This document shows positions 9,513 to 16,667 of a DNA stretch of 33,243 bases, piece by piece (the first letter of the stretch is position 1; the number at the start of each line of letters is the position of its first letter). This DNA comes from Acidovorax sp. GTDB lineage: Bacteria; Pseudomonadota; Gammaproteobacteria; Burkholderiales; Burkholderiaceae_C. Location of the stretch: the NCBI GenBank assembly GCA_018780365.1, contig JADMJR010000230.1:1-33243 (forward strand), written 5' to 3'. A program made the translations under genes and the position numbers. Below the pieces are notes generated by a model that was not told where the DNA came from, ran no database searches, and saw only the letters and a program-made list of their open reading frames with translations.

Positions 9513-10499
9513 ATGAGCAAGAACAACAGCAAAAAGGCGGCCGCGATCGGCACGGTGGCCTTCGTGGCCGTGGCAGGCTTTGTGGGCTTTGGCCTGTGGA
9601 AGGCATCGCAACCCGCACCCGAGGTCTTCCAGGGCCAGATGGAGGCGCAAGAAGCCGACATCGCCCCCAAGGTCACGGCCCGCATCGCGCAGATCCTGGT
9701 GAAGGAAGGCGACCAGATCGCCGTCGGCGCGCCCCTGATCCGCATGGACAGCCCCGAGGTGAAGGCCAAGCTGGCCCAGGCCACCGCCGCCCAAGAGGCC
9801 GCGCAGGCCGTGGCCGACAAGGCCCAGCACGGCGCCCGCCCGCAAGAGGTGGAGATGGCCCGCCTGAACTGGCAGCGCGCCGTGGCCGCCGCCGACCTGG
9901 CGGAAAGCTCCTTCAAGCGCGTCGATGGCCTGGCGCGCGAGGGCCTGGTGGCCGCACAGAAACGCGACGAGGCAGAGGCCAACTTCAAGGCATCGCGCGA
10001 CCAGGCGCTGGCCGCCAAGGCGCAGTACGACCTGGCCCGCGCCGGTGCCCGCACCGAAGACCGCTCGGCCGCCAGCGCCCAGGCGCGCCAGGTGGCCGGT
10101 GTGGTGGCCGAGGTGCAGGCCGCGCAGGCCGAAACCGAACTCAAAAGCCCCGTGGCGGGCGAAGTGGCCAAGGTGCTGGCGCGCACGGGCGAGCTCTCGC
10201 CCCAAGGTGTGGCCGTGGTCACGGTGGTGGACCTGAAGGACCAGTGGGTGGTGCTGAACGTGCGCGAAGACCGCCTGCAGCGTTTTGCCATCGGCAACGA
10301 ATTCGAAGCCACCCTGCCAGCGTTGGGCCACCAGACCGTGAAGTTCCAGGTCTACCACACCGGTGCCCTGCCCGACTTCGCCACCTGGCGCGCCACGCGC
10401 GCAGGCCAGGGCTTCGACGCCCGCACCTTCGAGGTGCGCGCCCGCCCGGCGGCCCCCATCGAAGGCGCCCGCCCCGGCATGACGGTGCTGGTGCGCTGA
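9513..10499 (+). CDS. HlyD-like periplasmic adaptor (membrane fusion protein)
   Basis: The 328-residue protein has one N-terminal membrane anchor (AAAIGTVAFVAVAGFVGFGL). A biotinyl-lipoyl-like half (ADIAPKVTARIAQILVKEGD, then GAPLIRMDS) precedes a long alpha-hairpin at about residues 85-190. The second lipoyl half (ELKSPVAGEVAKVLARTGEL) and a beta-barrel domain follow. This adaptor topology resembles those paired with ABC-2 type exporters such as YbhG. I chose ATG 9513 over the in-frame GTG at 9504, because GGAG at 9501-9504 then sits at normal spacing. It should link the inner-membrane permeases to the TolC-like channel. A repeat element begins directly after its stop. Confidence 0.92.
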   Translation: MSKNNSKKAAAIGTVAFVAVAGFVGFGLWKASQPAPEVFQGQMEAQEADIAPKVTARIAQILVKEGDQIAVGAPLIRMDSPEVKAKLAQATAAQEAAQAVADKAQHGARPQEVEMARLNWQRAVAAADLAESSFKRVDGLAREGLVAAQKRDEAEANFKASRDQALAAKAQYDLARAGARTEDRSAASAQARQVAGVVAEVQAAQAETELKSPVAGEVAKVLARTGELSPQGVAVVTVVDLKDQWVVLNVREDRLQRFAIGNEFEATLPALGHQTVKFQVYHTGALPDFATWRATRAGQGFDARTFEVRARPAAPIEGARPGMTVLVR

Positions 10500-10500
10500 A

Positions 10501-10568
10501 ATTTTGAGTAAAAAGTGCCTTCTGCGCGCGACCATCAAGCGCAAGTAGCTATGAATTCAATAGTAAAC
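10501..10568 (+). repeat. Dispersed repeat copy spanning the start of ABC permease 1
   Basis: This copy aligns without gaps to the copy in moeA over 51 bases (ending TAGCTAT at 10551), with 38 identities counted by hand. The invariant core is GACCATCAAGCG, then TAGCTAT. It fills the gap between the adaptor and permease genes and appears to continue through ATGAATTCAATAGTAAAC, so the permease start codon comes from the repeat. Confidence 0.82.
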
Positions 10569-11723
10569 AGCTTCCGCCGCGAAGTCCGCCGCCTGGCGGC
10601 CGACCCCTGGGACCTGGCCATGGTCACCTGGGTGCCACTGCTGGGCGTGGCGCTTTTGTGGTGGATCTTCTCGGCCGGGCTGCCGCGCCACCTGGCCGTG
10701 GGCGTGGTCGATGAAGACCACTCCAGCCTGTCGCGCCAGCTGGTGCGCATGCTCGACGCCACGCCCGGCGTGCAGATCACGCAGCAATTTGCCAACACCG
10801 CCGAGGCAGAACGCGCCCTGCGCAACATCGAGGTCTATGCCGTCGTCACCATCCCGCGCGACTTTGCGCGCACCGTGAAGGAGGGCCGCACCGCCCAGGT
10901 CACCCTGCTGCACAACGCGCAGATGGGCACCCACTCGGGCCTGCTGCAGCGCGACGTGCGCGCCGCCGTGGGCACGCTGTCGGCGGGCATCGAGATGGCC
11001 GCACGCAACAAGCGCGGCGAGGCGGCGCGGGCCGTGCGCGTGAGCATGGAGCCCATCCACACGCAGATGGTGGCGCTGTTCAATGTGTCCAGCAACTACG
11101 AGCAGTTTCTGGGCGCGGCGCTCATCCCTGCGCTGCTGCACATCCTGGCCATGACGGCGGGCGCCTGGACGGTGGGCCGCGAGCTGCGCGACCGCAGCCT
11201 GGGCGAGTGGCTGGGCACGGGCGGCCTGCTCCACACGGCGGGATCACTGATGGGCAAGTTGGCCCTGCCCTGGCTTTCGCTCACGCTCGTCGGCCTGCTG
11301 GCGCTGGTGGGCATCACCTGGGGGCGGGGCTGGCACCCGCCGGGGCACCTGGGTTGGGTGGCGGGCGCGCTGGCGCTGCTGATGGCGGTCTCACTGGCAG
11401 CCGGTGCCGCCCTGGCCGCCCTCACGCGCTCCTTGCGCACGGCGCTGTCGGGCACAGGCTTTTTTGCGGCCCCGGCGTTTGCGTTCAGCGGCGTGGCGTT
11501 TCCGCTGGCAGGCATGCCCGCCAGCGCCCGCGCCTGGGCCGAGGCCATGCCCTTCACCCACTACATCCGCCTGCAGATCGAGCAGTTGCAGATGGGCGCG
11601 CCGCTGGCCACCAGCGTGCCGACCGTGATGGGGCTGCTCGTCGCTGCGTTGGTGCTGTGGCTGATCGGCACCGTGGGCCTGCGCCTTGCTGTGCGCCAGC
11701 CCGCAACCTGGGGAAGCCGCTGA
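10551..11723 (+). CDS. ABC-2 type transporter permease (first of two)
   Basis: The 390-residue inner-membrane protein has one N-terminal helix (LAMVTWVPLLGVALLWWIFS). A large extracytoplasmic domain (about residues 45-180, VGVVDEDHSSLSRQLVRML onward) and five or six C-terminal helices follow. This is the ABC2_membrane_3 architecture (PF12698) of YbhR/YhhJ-like exporters. Such permeases normally work with an ATP-binding subunit, but no Walker A motif or ATPase gene lies in this operon. ATG 10551 lies inside a repeat element and lacks a clear Shine-Dalgarno; an in-frame GTG at 10515 is the alternative and would also be inside the repeat. It forms a probable heterodimer with the second permease. 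Confidence 0.9.
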   Translation: MNSIVNSFRREVRRLAADPWDLAMVTWVPLLGVALLWWIFSAGLPRHLAVGVVDEDHSSLSRQLVRMLDATPGVQITQQFANTAEAERALRNIEVYAVVTIPRDFARTVKEGRTAQVTLLHNAQMGTHSGLLQRDVRAAVGTLSAGIEMAARNKRGEAARAVRVSMEPIHTQMVALFNVSSNYEQFLGAALIPALLHILAMTAGAWTVGRELRDRSLGEWLGTGGLLHTAGSLMGKLALPWLSLTLVGLLALVGITWGRGWHPPGHLGWVAGALALLMAVSLAAGAALAALTRSLRTALSGTGFFAAPAFAFSGVAFPLAGMPASARAWAEAMPFTHYIRLQIEQLQMGAPLATSVPTVMGLLVAALVLWLIGTVGLRLAVRQPATWGSR

Positions 11724-11755
11724 GATGAACCACATCCTTCGCCATGCCCACAAAG

Positions 11756-11867
11756 CCCCTCCCCCCGCGCGGGGGAGGGGTTGGGGAGAGGGGGTGCTGG
11801 CAAAAAGCGCAGCGCTCATCGCTCACAGTCCCCTCTCCCCAGCCCTCTCCCGCGAGGGGAGAGGGGG
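11756..11867. repeat. Inverted pair of G/C-rich REP-like palindromes between the two permease genes
   Basis: The first hairpin pairs CCCCTCCCCC (11756-11765) with GGGGGAGGGG (11771-11780). The second pairs CCCTCTCCC (11843-11851) with GGGAGAGGG (11857-11865). In addition, GGGGAGAGGGG (11783-11793) is the exact complement of CCCCTCTCCCC (11830-11840), so the whole element can fold as one structure. It occupies most of the 198-bp gap and contains no gene. Paired REP-like elements of this kind can stabilise or attenuate operon mRNA. Confidence 0.8.
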
Positions 11868-11921
11868 CAACACCCGCGCACCGCTGACTCTGCGGATGAC
11901 GCGCAGCCATGGAACGCTGAC

Positions 11922-13085
11922 ATGACAGCACTGCCTTCACAACCCGCCACACCGCACAACCTGCTCCACGCCTGGCTGCTGGCCCTGGCCACCATCGCCC
12001 GCGACAAGGGCGTGCTGCTGCTGCTGATCGGTGCCCCCGTGCTCTACGGCTTTTTCTACCCCTGGTTCTACGCCGACGAGGTGCTTACCCGCGTGCCCGT
12101 GGCCGTGGTGGACATGGACCGCACCAGCCTCTCGCGCCAGATCACGCGTTTTGCCGACGCCGACCCGCGCATCGAAGTGCGCCTGGTCACCGGCAGCGAG
12201 CACGAGGCGCAGCAGGCCCTGTGGCGTGGCGAGATCGAAGGCTATGCCGTGATCCCGCCCCACCTCAAACGCAATGTGGTGCGCGGCGAAAACGCCGTGG
12301 TCAGCATCGAGGCCAACGGCGCCTATGCGCTGCTCAACAAGGCCGTGCAGTTCGGTTTTGCCGAGGCCGTGGGCACCGTGTCCGCTGGGGTCGAGATCAG
12401 GAAGCTGCAAGCCAGCGGCCAGAGCGCCCAGCAGGCCACCGCCAGCCGCGCCCCGGTGCAGCTGCAAACGGTGGCGCTGTTCAACCCCATCGAAGGCTAT
12501 GGCAGCTTTGTGGTGCCAGCCGTGGCGCTGCTCATCCTGCAGCAGACCCTGCTCATGGGCGCGGCGCTGCTCGCTGGCACCTGGGTGGAGGCGGGGCAAC
12601 ACCGTGCCAGCGCCACCACCTGGCTCGGCCGCCTGCTGGCGCTGAGCACGCTGGGCTGGGCCAGTGGCCTGTTCTACTTTGGCTGGATTTTTGTGCTGAA
12701 CGACTACCCACGCGGCGGCAACCCGCTGGGCGCCCTGGCCCTGCTGGCCTGCTACGTGCCAGCCATCGCGGCGCTGGGCTCGCTGCTGGGCCTGTGGTTC
12801 GGCAACCGCGAGCGCGCGCTGCAGGTGCTGCTGTTCACCACGCTGCCCATCGCCTTTGTGGCCGGTTTCTCATGGCCTGTGGAGGCCCTGCCCGAGCCAC
12901 TGCAGTGGCTGCGCTGGCTGCTGCCCAGCACCTCGGGCGTGCAGGCCTCGCTGCGACTCAACCAGCTGGGTGCGCCGCTGCAGGCCGCGCTGCCTTATCT
13001 GTGTGGGCTGGTGGCGTTGGGTGCTGTGTGCACGGCGGCGGTGTTGTACAAGGCGCGGCCCCTGGCCCGCGCCCAGGTGTCCTGA
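11922..13085 (+). CDS. ABC-2 type transporter permease (second of two)
   Basis: The 387-residue protein has the same architecture as its neighbour. It has an N-terminal helix (GVLLLLIGAPVLYGFFYPWF) and an extracytoplasmic domain opening with RVPVAVVDMDRTSLSRQITR, clearly paralogous to VGVVDEDHSSLSRQLVRM of permease 1. Membrane helices from LLILQQTLLMGAALLAG to the end complete it. The two genes look like an ancient duplication that would form the transmembrane dimer. ATG 11922 is the first in-frame methionine with a sensible N-terminus; the open frame extends back into the REP-like element, but that is not coding-like. It ends 30 bp from the convergent MBL-fold gene, and I see no strong terminator there. 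Confidence 0.9.
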   Translation: MTALPSQPATPHNLLHAWLLALATIARDKGVLLLLIGAPVLYGFFYPWFYADEVLTRVPVAVVDMDRTSLSRQITRFADADPRIEVRLVTGSEHEAQQALWRGEIEGYAVIPPHLKRNVVRGENAVVSIEANGAYALLNKAVQFGFAEAVGTVSAGVEIRKLQASGQSAQQATASRAPVQLQTVALFNPIEGYGSFVVPAVALLILQQTLLMGAALLAGTWVEAGQHRASATTWLGRLLALSTLGWASGLFYFGWIFVLNDYPRGGNPLGALALLACYVPAIAALGSLLGLWFGNRERALQVLLFTTLPIAFVAGFSWPVEALPEPLQWLRWLLPSTSGVQASLRLNQLGAPLQAALPYLCGLVALGAVCTAAVLYKARPLARAQVS

Positions 13086-13115
13086 CACCGCTCACCCCTG
13101 CGCAGGGCCATGCCG

Positions 13116-14135
13116 TCAGTGGCGCGCAGGCAACCCAGCCCACACATCCATGGCCTGCCATTCCAGCGGCAGGCGCACCTCCACACCCTCGCGTGCGCCA
13201 CGGTCGCGCAGATAGGCCATCGAGGCGTCAAAGTCGTCAAGCGGCGGCGGCATGGGCACCATGGGCTGGCCCGGGGGCTGCCAGAAGTCGTCCCAGTGGA
13301 TGGGGATGACACGCCGGGCGCCCACGGCGGCGATCACTTCGGTCCACAGCGCATCGCGGTAGCTTTCGGGCCGGGGGCCGAGGGCACCGATGCCCTGCAG
13401 CACCACCTCGGCCTGCACGCCACGCAGGGCGCCCGGCTCGAAGCCCGCGCTGCCCACGATGAGCAGCGTGCGGCCACCATGTGCCACGTGCAGCGCGTAG
13501 CTCTGGCCTTCCTTGTACTCGCTGGCGCGCACGGGCGGGCGCAGCGGCGCGGTGATCTCTCCGCCCGTGAAGCCCGTGGGCGCATGGCGGCTGGGGTAGA
13601 GCGTGACCGTGAATCGACCGAAGCGCTGCGGCTCGCCGAGCTTTGCCACCCGGATCTGCGACTCGGCCAGGCCCGCGCCGCGCCCCACGTTGGCGGTGGA
13701 TTCGGAGCCCAGCAGCAGCGCCCCCGTGCGGCGCACCACCTCGGGCGCATCCATGGCGTGGTCGTAGTGCGAATGCACGGGGATCACGGCCGCCAGTTTC
13801 CCCGTCTCGCTGGGCAGGCCAGCACGCCGCAGGCCTTGTGTGATGGCCTCCATGTCGGGCTCTACCTTGCCCAGGAAGGTCTGCAGCTTGCCGGGGCGTG
13901 AGAAGAAGCCGTCGGTCATCAGCGCCGTCTCGCCATCGTCCAGCAGCACCGTAGAAACACCCAGAAACATCACCTTGGGCCGTGGCAGCGCGTCGCCACT
14001 GGCAGGCGCATTCCAGCGCAGGTCGGCATACGGCCGCAGCGAAGGGTGCTGCTGCAAGGCCCACACCAGCGCGCCCAGCGCCAGGAGCACCAACAGCCCC
14101 AGGGACAACAGAGCCTTCTTCCACCACTGCCGCAT
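13116..14135 (-). CDS. Membrane-anchored metallo-beta-lactamase-fold hydrolase
   Basis: The 339-residue protein starts with a positively charged stretch and one strong hydrophobic helix (residues 8-26), so it is probably anchored in the inner membrane with the domain outside the cytoplasm. The zinc-binding motif HSHYDH lies at residues 121-126 (H121, H123, D125, H126), with later conserved histidines in IPIHWDDFW and the RHAPTGF stretch. It most resembles UlaG- or NAPE-PLD-like MBL-fold enzymes; the substrate is unknown. Its ATG (14133-14135) overlaps the stop of the symporter gene by one base (TGATG), so translation of the two is coupled and they probably share a substrate or pathway. Confidence 0.85.
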   Translation of the reverse strand: MRQWWKKALLSLGLLVLLALGALVWALQQHPSLRPYADLRWNAPASGDALPRPKVMFLGVSTVLLDDGETALMTDGFFSRPGKLQTFLGKVEPDMEAITQGLRRAGLPSETGKLAAVIPVHSHYDHAMDAPEVVRRTGALLLGSESTANVGRGAGLAESQIRVAKLGEPQRFGRFTVTLYPSRHAPTGFTGGEITAPLRPPVRASEYKEGQSYALHVAHGGRTLLIVGSAGFEPGALRGVQAEVVLQGIGALGPRPESYRDALWTEVIAAVGARRVIPIHWDDFWQPPGQPMVPMPPPLDDFDASMAYLRDRGAREGVEVRLPLEWQAMDVWAGLPARH

Positions 14136-15013
14136 CACACCGCCTCGGCCGCAGCCGTGCCCTTGCGGCGCAGCACCAGCGTGCCAAACAACGTGGCCAT
14201 GAGGTACATGCTGACCGAATAGATGGCCGCCGGCAGCGCAAGCTGGAAGTTGTCCAGCACCGACAGTGCGATGAAGATCGCCAGCGTGGAGTTGTGGATG
14301 CCGATCTCGAAGCTGATCGCCGTGGCCATGGATTTGTCCAGCCCCGCCGCACGCGCGAGGTAGTAGCCCGATGCCAGGCTGACCGCGTTGAACAGCAACA
14401 CCGCCGGGCCGATGCCCGCGAAGGACTCGACCAGCGCCGACCATTCCTTGGCAATCGCGATCAGCGCAAAGGCGGCCAGCACCACGGCGCTGAAGATCTT
14501 CATGGGCTTTTCCATGCGCGCGCTGAACGACGGCGCGCGGCGGTGCACCACCATGCCCAGCACCACCGGCACGAGCACGATGACGATCACCTCCACCACC
14601 TTGCCAAACTGCAGGGGCACCACCTGGCCGGTGTGCGCGAAGGTATTGATGGCCCAGTTGGTGATGAGCGGCAAACTGATGATCGACAGCACGGTGTTGA
14701 TGGCCGTGAGCGAGATGTTCATCGCCACGTTGCCGCCGAACAAATGGCTGAACAAATTGGCCGACACCCCGCCGGGCGAGGCCGCCAGCAGCATCAGCCC
14801 CACGGCATAGATCGGTGCCACGCCCAGCAGCACGATGAGGGCAAAACACGCGGCGGGCAGCACCAGCACCTGCAGCACCAGAGCCAGCACCACGGCGCGC
14901 GGATGCTGCAAGAGGCGCGTGAAGTCGCCCACCGTGAGCGACAGGCCCAGGCCAAACATGACAAGGCCCAGGGCAATGAACAGCAGCGTGGGCAGGATGG
15001 AGACAAAACTCAT
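14135..15013 (-). CDS. Bile acid:sodium symporter family (BASS) transporter
   Basis: The 292-residue protein is almost entirely hydrophobic, with about ten helices. Family features include GLGLSLTVGDF near the start, the GG motif in LAASPGGVSANLFSHLFGG, and SFEIGIHNSTLAIFIAL with the conserved crossover region of Na+-coupled BASS carriers. Bacterial members import organic anions, including pantoate, pyruvate or 2-keto acids, with sodium; the substrate here is not evident. I prefer ATG 15013 (MSFVSILPTLLF), the typical N-terminus, over ATG 15049, which adds an Arg-rich segment. Neither has a good Shine-Dalgarno. It is coupled to the downstream MBL-fold gene. Confidence 0.88.
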   Translation of the reverse strand: MSFVSILPTLLFIALGLVMFGLGLSLTVGDFTRLLQHPRAVVLALVLQVLVLPAACFALIVLLGVAPIYAVGLMLLAASPGGVSANLFSHLFGGNVAMNISLTAINTVLSIISLPLITNWAINTFAHTGQVVPLQFGKVVEVIVIVLVPVVLGMVVHRRAPSFSARMEKPMKIFSAVVLAAFALIAIAKEWSALVESFAGIGPAVLLFNAVSLASGYYLARAAGLDKSMATAISFEIGIHNSTLAIFIALSVLDNFQLALPAAIYSVSMYLMATLFGTLVLRRKGTAAAEAV

Positions 15014-15177
15014 GGAAATATGCACGCGGCCACGGCGGCCGCGCTCCATTCAATACAGGCAGAAACGGCAGAGCCCACGGCAACGCAAAGGCGCCATGGG
15101 CCTGGCAGGACAGGTCCGCCCGGACAACAAGGGGAGGATGACGAGAGGGTGAGAGGAGGAAGGAAGGCAGCGTGCGC

Positions 15178-15702
15178 TTATGCAGCCGCCTGGCCGGTGC
15201 GCAGACGCACCGGGCCGCTGCGCAGCTCCACGGCGGCCTGCACTTCCTTGCGCAGGCCCAGGGCAAAGGCCCATTCGGCCACCACGAACAACGGCCCCAC
15301 CAGCAGGCCCATAAGATCGTCCACAAACGCAGGCTTGCGGCCTTCGTAGTAGTGGCCCACAAACTGGATCACCCAGCCCACCACAAACAGGCCAATGCCC
15401 GCAGCCAGCCACACGGCCATGTTTTGCACGGCCAGCCACTGCGCCACGGCCAGCATGGCGGCCAGCAGCGCGGCCATGGCCAGGCCAAAACGCGCATCCA
15501 GGCGGAAGTAGAAAATGCTGCTGGCCAGTGCGCAAAACAGTGCTGGCGTCACCGGCAGATCGCCCACCATCCACGCGGGGCGCGACAGCAGCACCACCAC
15601 CGCAAACATGATCATCGGCACGCCCACAAAATGGGTGTGGATGTTGCGGGGGTCGCGGTGGTAGTCGGCGTATTGCGCCAGGTGGTCGATCAGGGTTTTC
15701 AT
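15178..15702 (-). CDS. Mpo1-like (DUF962) membrane protein
   Basis: The 174-residue protein matches the DUF962/Mpo1-like family. It has the N-terminal block YADYHRDPRNIHTHFVGVP, several hydrophobic helices, then QFVGHYYEGRKPAFVDD. The conserved histidines in these two blocks bind iron in yeast Mpo1, a dioxygenase that alpha-oxidises 2-hydroxy fatty acids. Bacterial members are uncharacterised to my knowledge, so a lipid alpha-oxidation role is an inference. The start at 15702 has GGAG at good spacing (minus strand CCGGAGACACCC). It diverges from the Crp/Fnr regulator, and a CRP-type palindrome lies 62 bp upstream of its start. The 128 bp between its stop and the symporter gene hold nothing I can name. 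Confidence 0.85.
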   Translation of the reverse strand: MKTLIDHLAQYADYHRDPRNIHTHFVGVPMIMFAVVVLLSRPAWMVGDLPVTPALFCALASSIFYFRLDARFGLAMAALLAAMLAVAQWLAVQNMAVWLAAGIGLFVVGWVIQFVGHYYEGRKPAFVDDLMGLLVGPLFVVAEWAFALGLRKEVQAAVELRSGPVRLRTGQAAA

Positions 15703-15763
15703 GGGTGTCTCCGGCTGTTGTTTTGAGCAGCATCAATACTCGCCCCGGGGCCTTGCCAGCGTC

Positions 15764-15779
15764 TGTCGTGCACACGACA
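15764..15779. promoter_or_regulatory. CRP/FNR-type palindromic operator
   Basis: TGTCGTGCACACGACA has seven-base arms TGTCGTG/CACGACA around CA, equivalent to TGTCG-N6-CGACA. This is the geometry of CRP/FNR family sites (compare TGTGA-N6-TCACA). It sits between the DUF962 and Crp/Fnr genes, which diverge from this gap. The adjacent regulator is the obvious candidate to bind it and control both genes. Confidence 0.75.
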
Positions 15780-15857
15780 AAAAGGCACACTCCCACCACC
15801 CGTTCCCCCAGCCCGCCCGACCATCCCCACCCCACCGCCGCGCCCGCTCCAGACCGC

Positions 15858-16562
15858 ATGACCGACCCCGCCACCTATCTGCCCGTCCTCCAGTCCGGCC
15901 GCTGGTTTGCCCACCTGCCGCCCGACTTTGCCCAGCCGCTGATCGCCATGGCACATGTGCGCCAGTTGCAGGCGGGCGAGGTGCTTTTTTTGCGCGGCAA
16001 TGCGCCCTGCGGGCTGTATGCCGTGGTGCGCGGCGCGATCAGCATCTCAGGCACGGGCGGGCGGGCGCACGAGGCGCGCTCGGCACTGCTCACAAGGCTG
16101 GAGCCGCCCCACTGGTTTGGCGAGATCTCGGTGTTTGACGGCTCGGCCCGCACACACGATGCCCATGCCGCCGAAGCCAGCACGCTGGTGCAGGTGCCCC
16201 ACGAGCGGCTGCAGGCCTGGCTGCAGGCACACCCGGTGCACTGGCATGCGCTGGCGCTGCTGCTCACCGACAAGTTGCGCACGGCCTTTGTGGCCATCGA
16301 AGAACTGGCCCTGCTGCCCGCACCGCAGCGCCTGGCGCGCCGCCTGGTGATGATGGCCGAGGGCTACGGCCAGTGGAACGCCGAGGGCCAGTCGCGCCGG
16401 GTGATCGGCATCTCGCAGGAGCAGTTGTCGCTGATGCTGGCCATCTCGCGCCAGACCACCAACCAGATCCTCAAAGACCTGGAGGCGCGCCACCTGGTGC
16501 GTGTGCAGCGCGGCGAGGTGGAAATCCTGGACCTGGCGGCCCTGCGCGCGGCATGTTACTGA
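15858..16562 (+). CDS. Crp/Fnr family transcriptional regulator
   Basis: The 234-residue protein has an N-terminal cyclic-nucleotide-binding-like beta-barrel (about residues 15-125, including RQLQAGEVLFLRGNAPCGLY and WFGEISVFDG), a dimerisation helix, and a C-terminal winged helix. The recognition region is ISQEQLSLMLAISRQTTNQI. Compared with E. coli CRP (SRETVGRIL), the first arginine is kept but the Glu and second Arg are both Gln, which fits a modified half-site. There is no FNR-type cysteine cluster at the N-terminus. The start is ATG 15858; an in-frame GTG at 15705 would add 51 residues running through the operator, so I reject it. Its effector is unknown. Confidence 0.9.
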   Translation: MTDPATYLPVLQSGRWFAHLPPDFAQPLIAMAHVRQLQAGEVLFLRGNAPCGLYAVVRGAISISGTGGRAHEARSALLTRLEPPHWFGEISVFDGSARTHDAHAAEASTLVQVPHERLQAWLQAHPVHWHALALLLTDKLRTAFVAIEELALLPAPQRLARRLVMMAEGYGQWNAEGQSRRVIGISQEQLSLMLAISRQTTNQILKDLEARHLVRVQRGEVEILDLAALRAACY

Positions 16563-16630
16563 AATCACTATTAAAACAATAGCTGTATTCGCTTGATGGT
16601 CAGGCGGTAGCGGCACTTTCTATCCAAATA
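16561..16630 (-). repeat. Dispersed repeat copy, minus orientation, at the stop of the Crp/Fnr gene
   Basis: The reverse complement carries the family landmarks in order: GAAAGTGCC, CTACCGCCTGACCATC, AAGCG, then CAGCTATTG and a TTTTAATAG end. It begins within the TGA of the regulator gene and occupies most of the 105-bp gap before the aldehyde dehydrogenase. Confidence 0.82.
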
Positions 16631-16667
16631 CTAAGCACACATTTCATTTCCGGGCACAATCACGGTC

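Noticed and set aside
11686-11925. Small plus-strand frame across the REP-like doublet between the permeases
   Set aside because: It consists mostly of palindromic G/C repeats and has no family or ribosome-binding site support.
16573-16630. Possible operator or attenuator in the Crp/Fnr-ALDH gap
   Set aside because: The palindromic look is explained by the inverted copy of the dispersed repeat.
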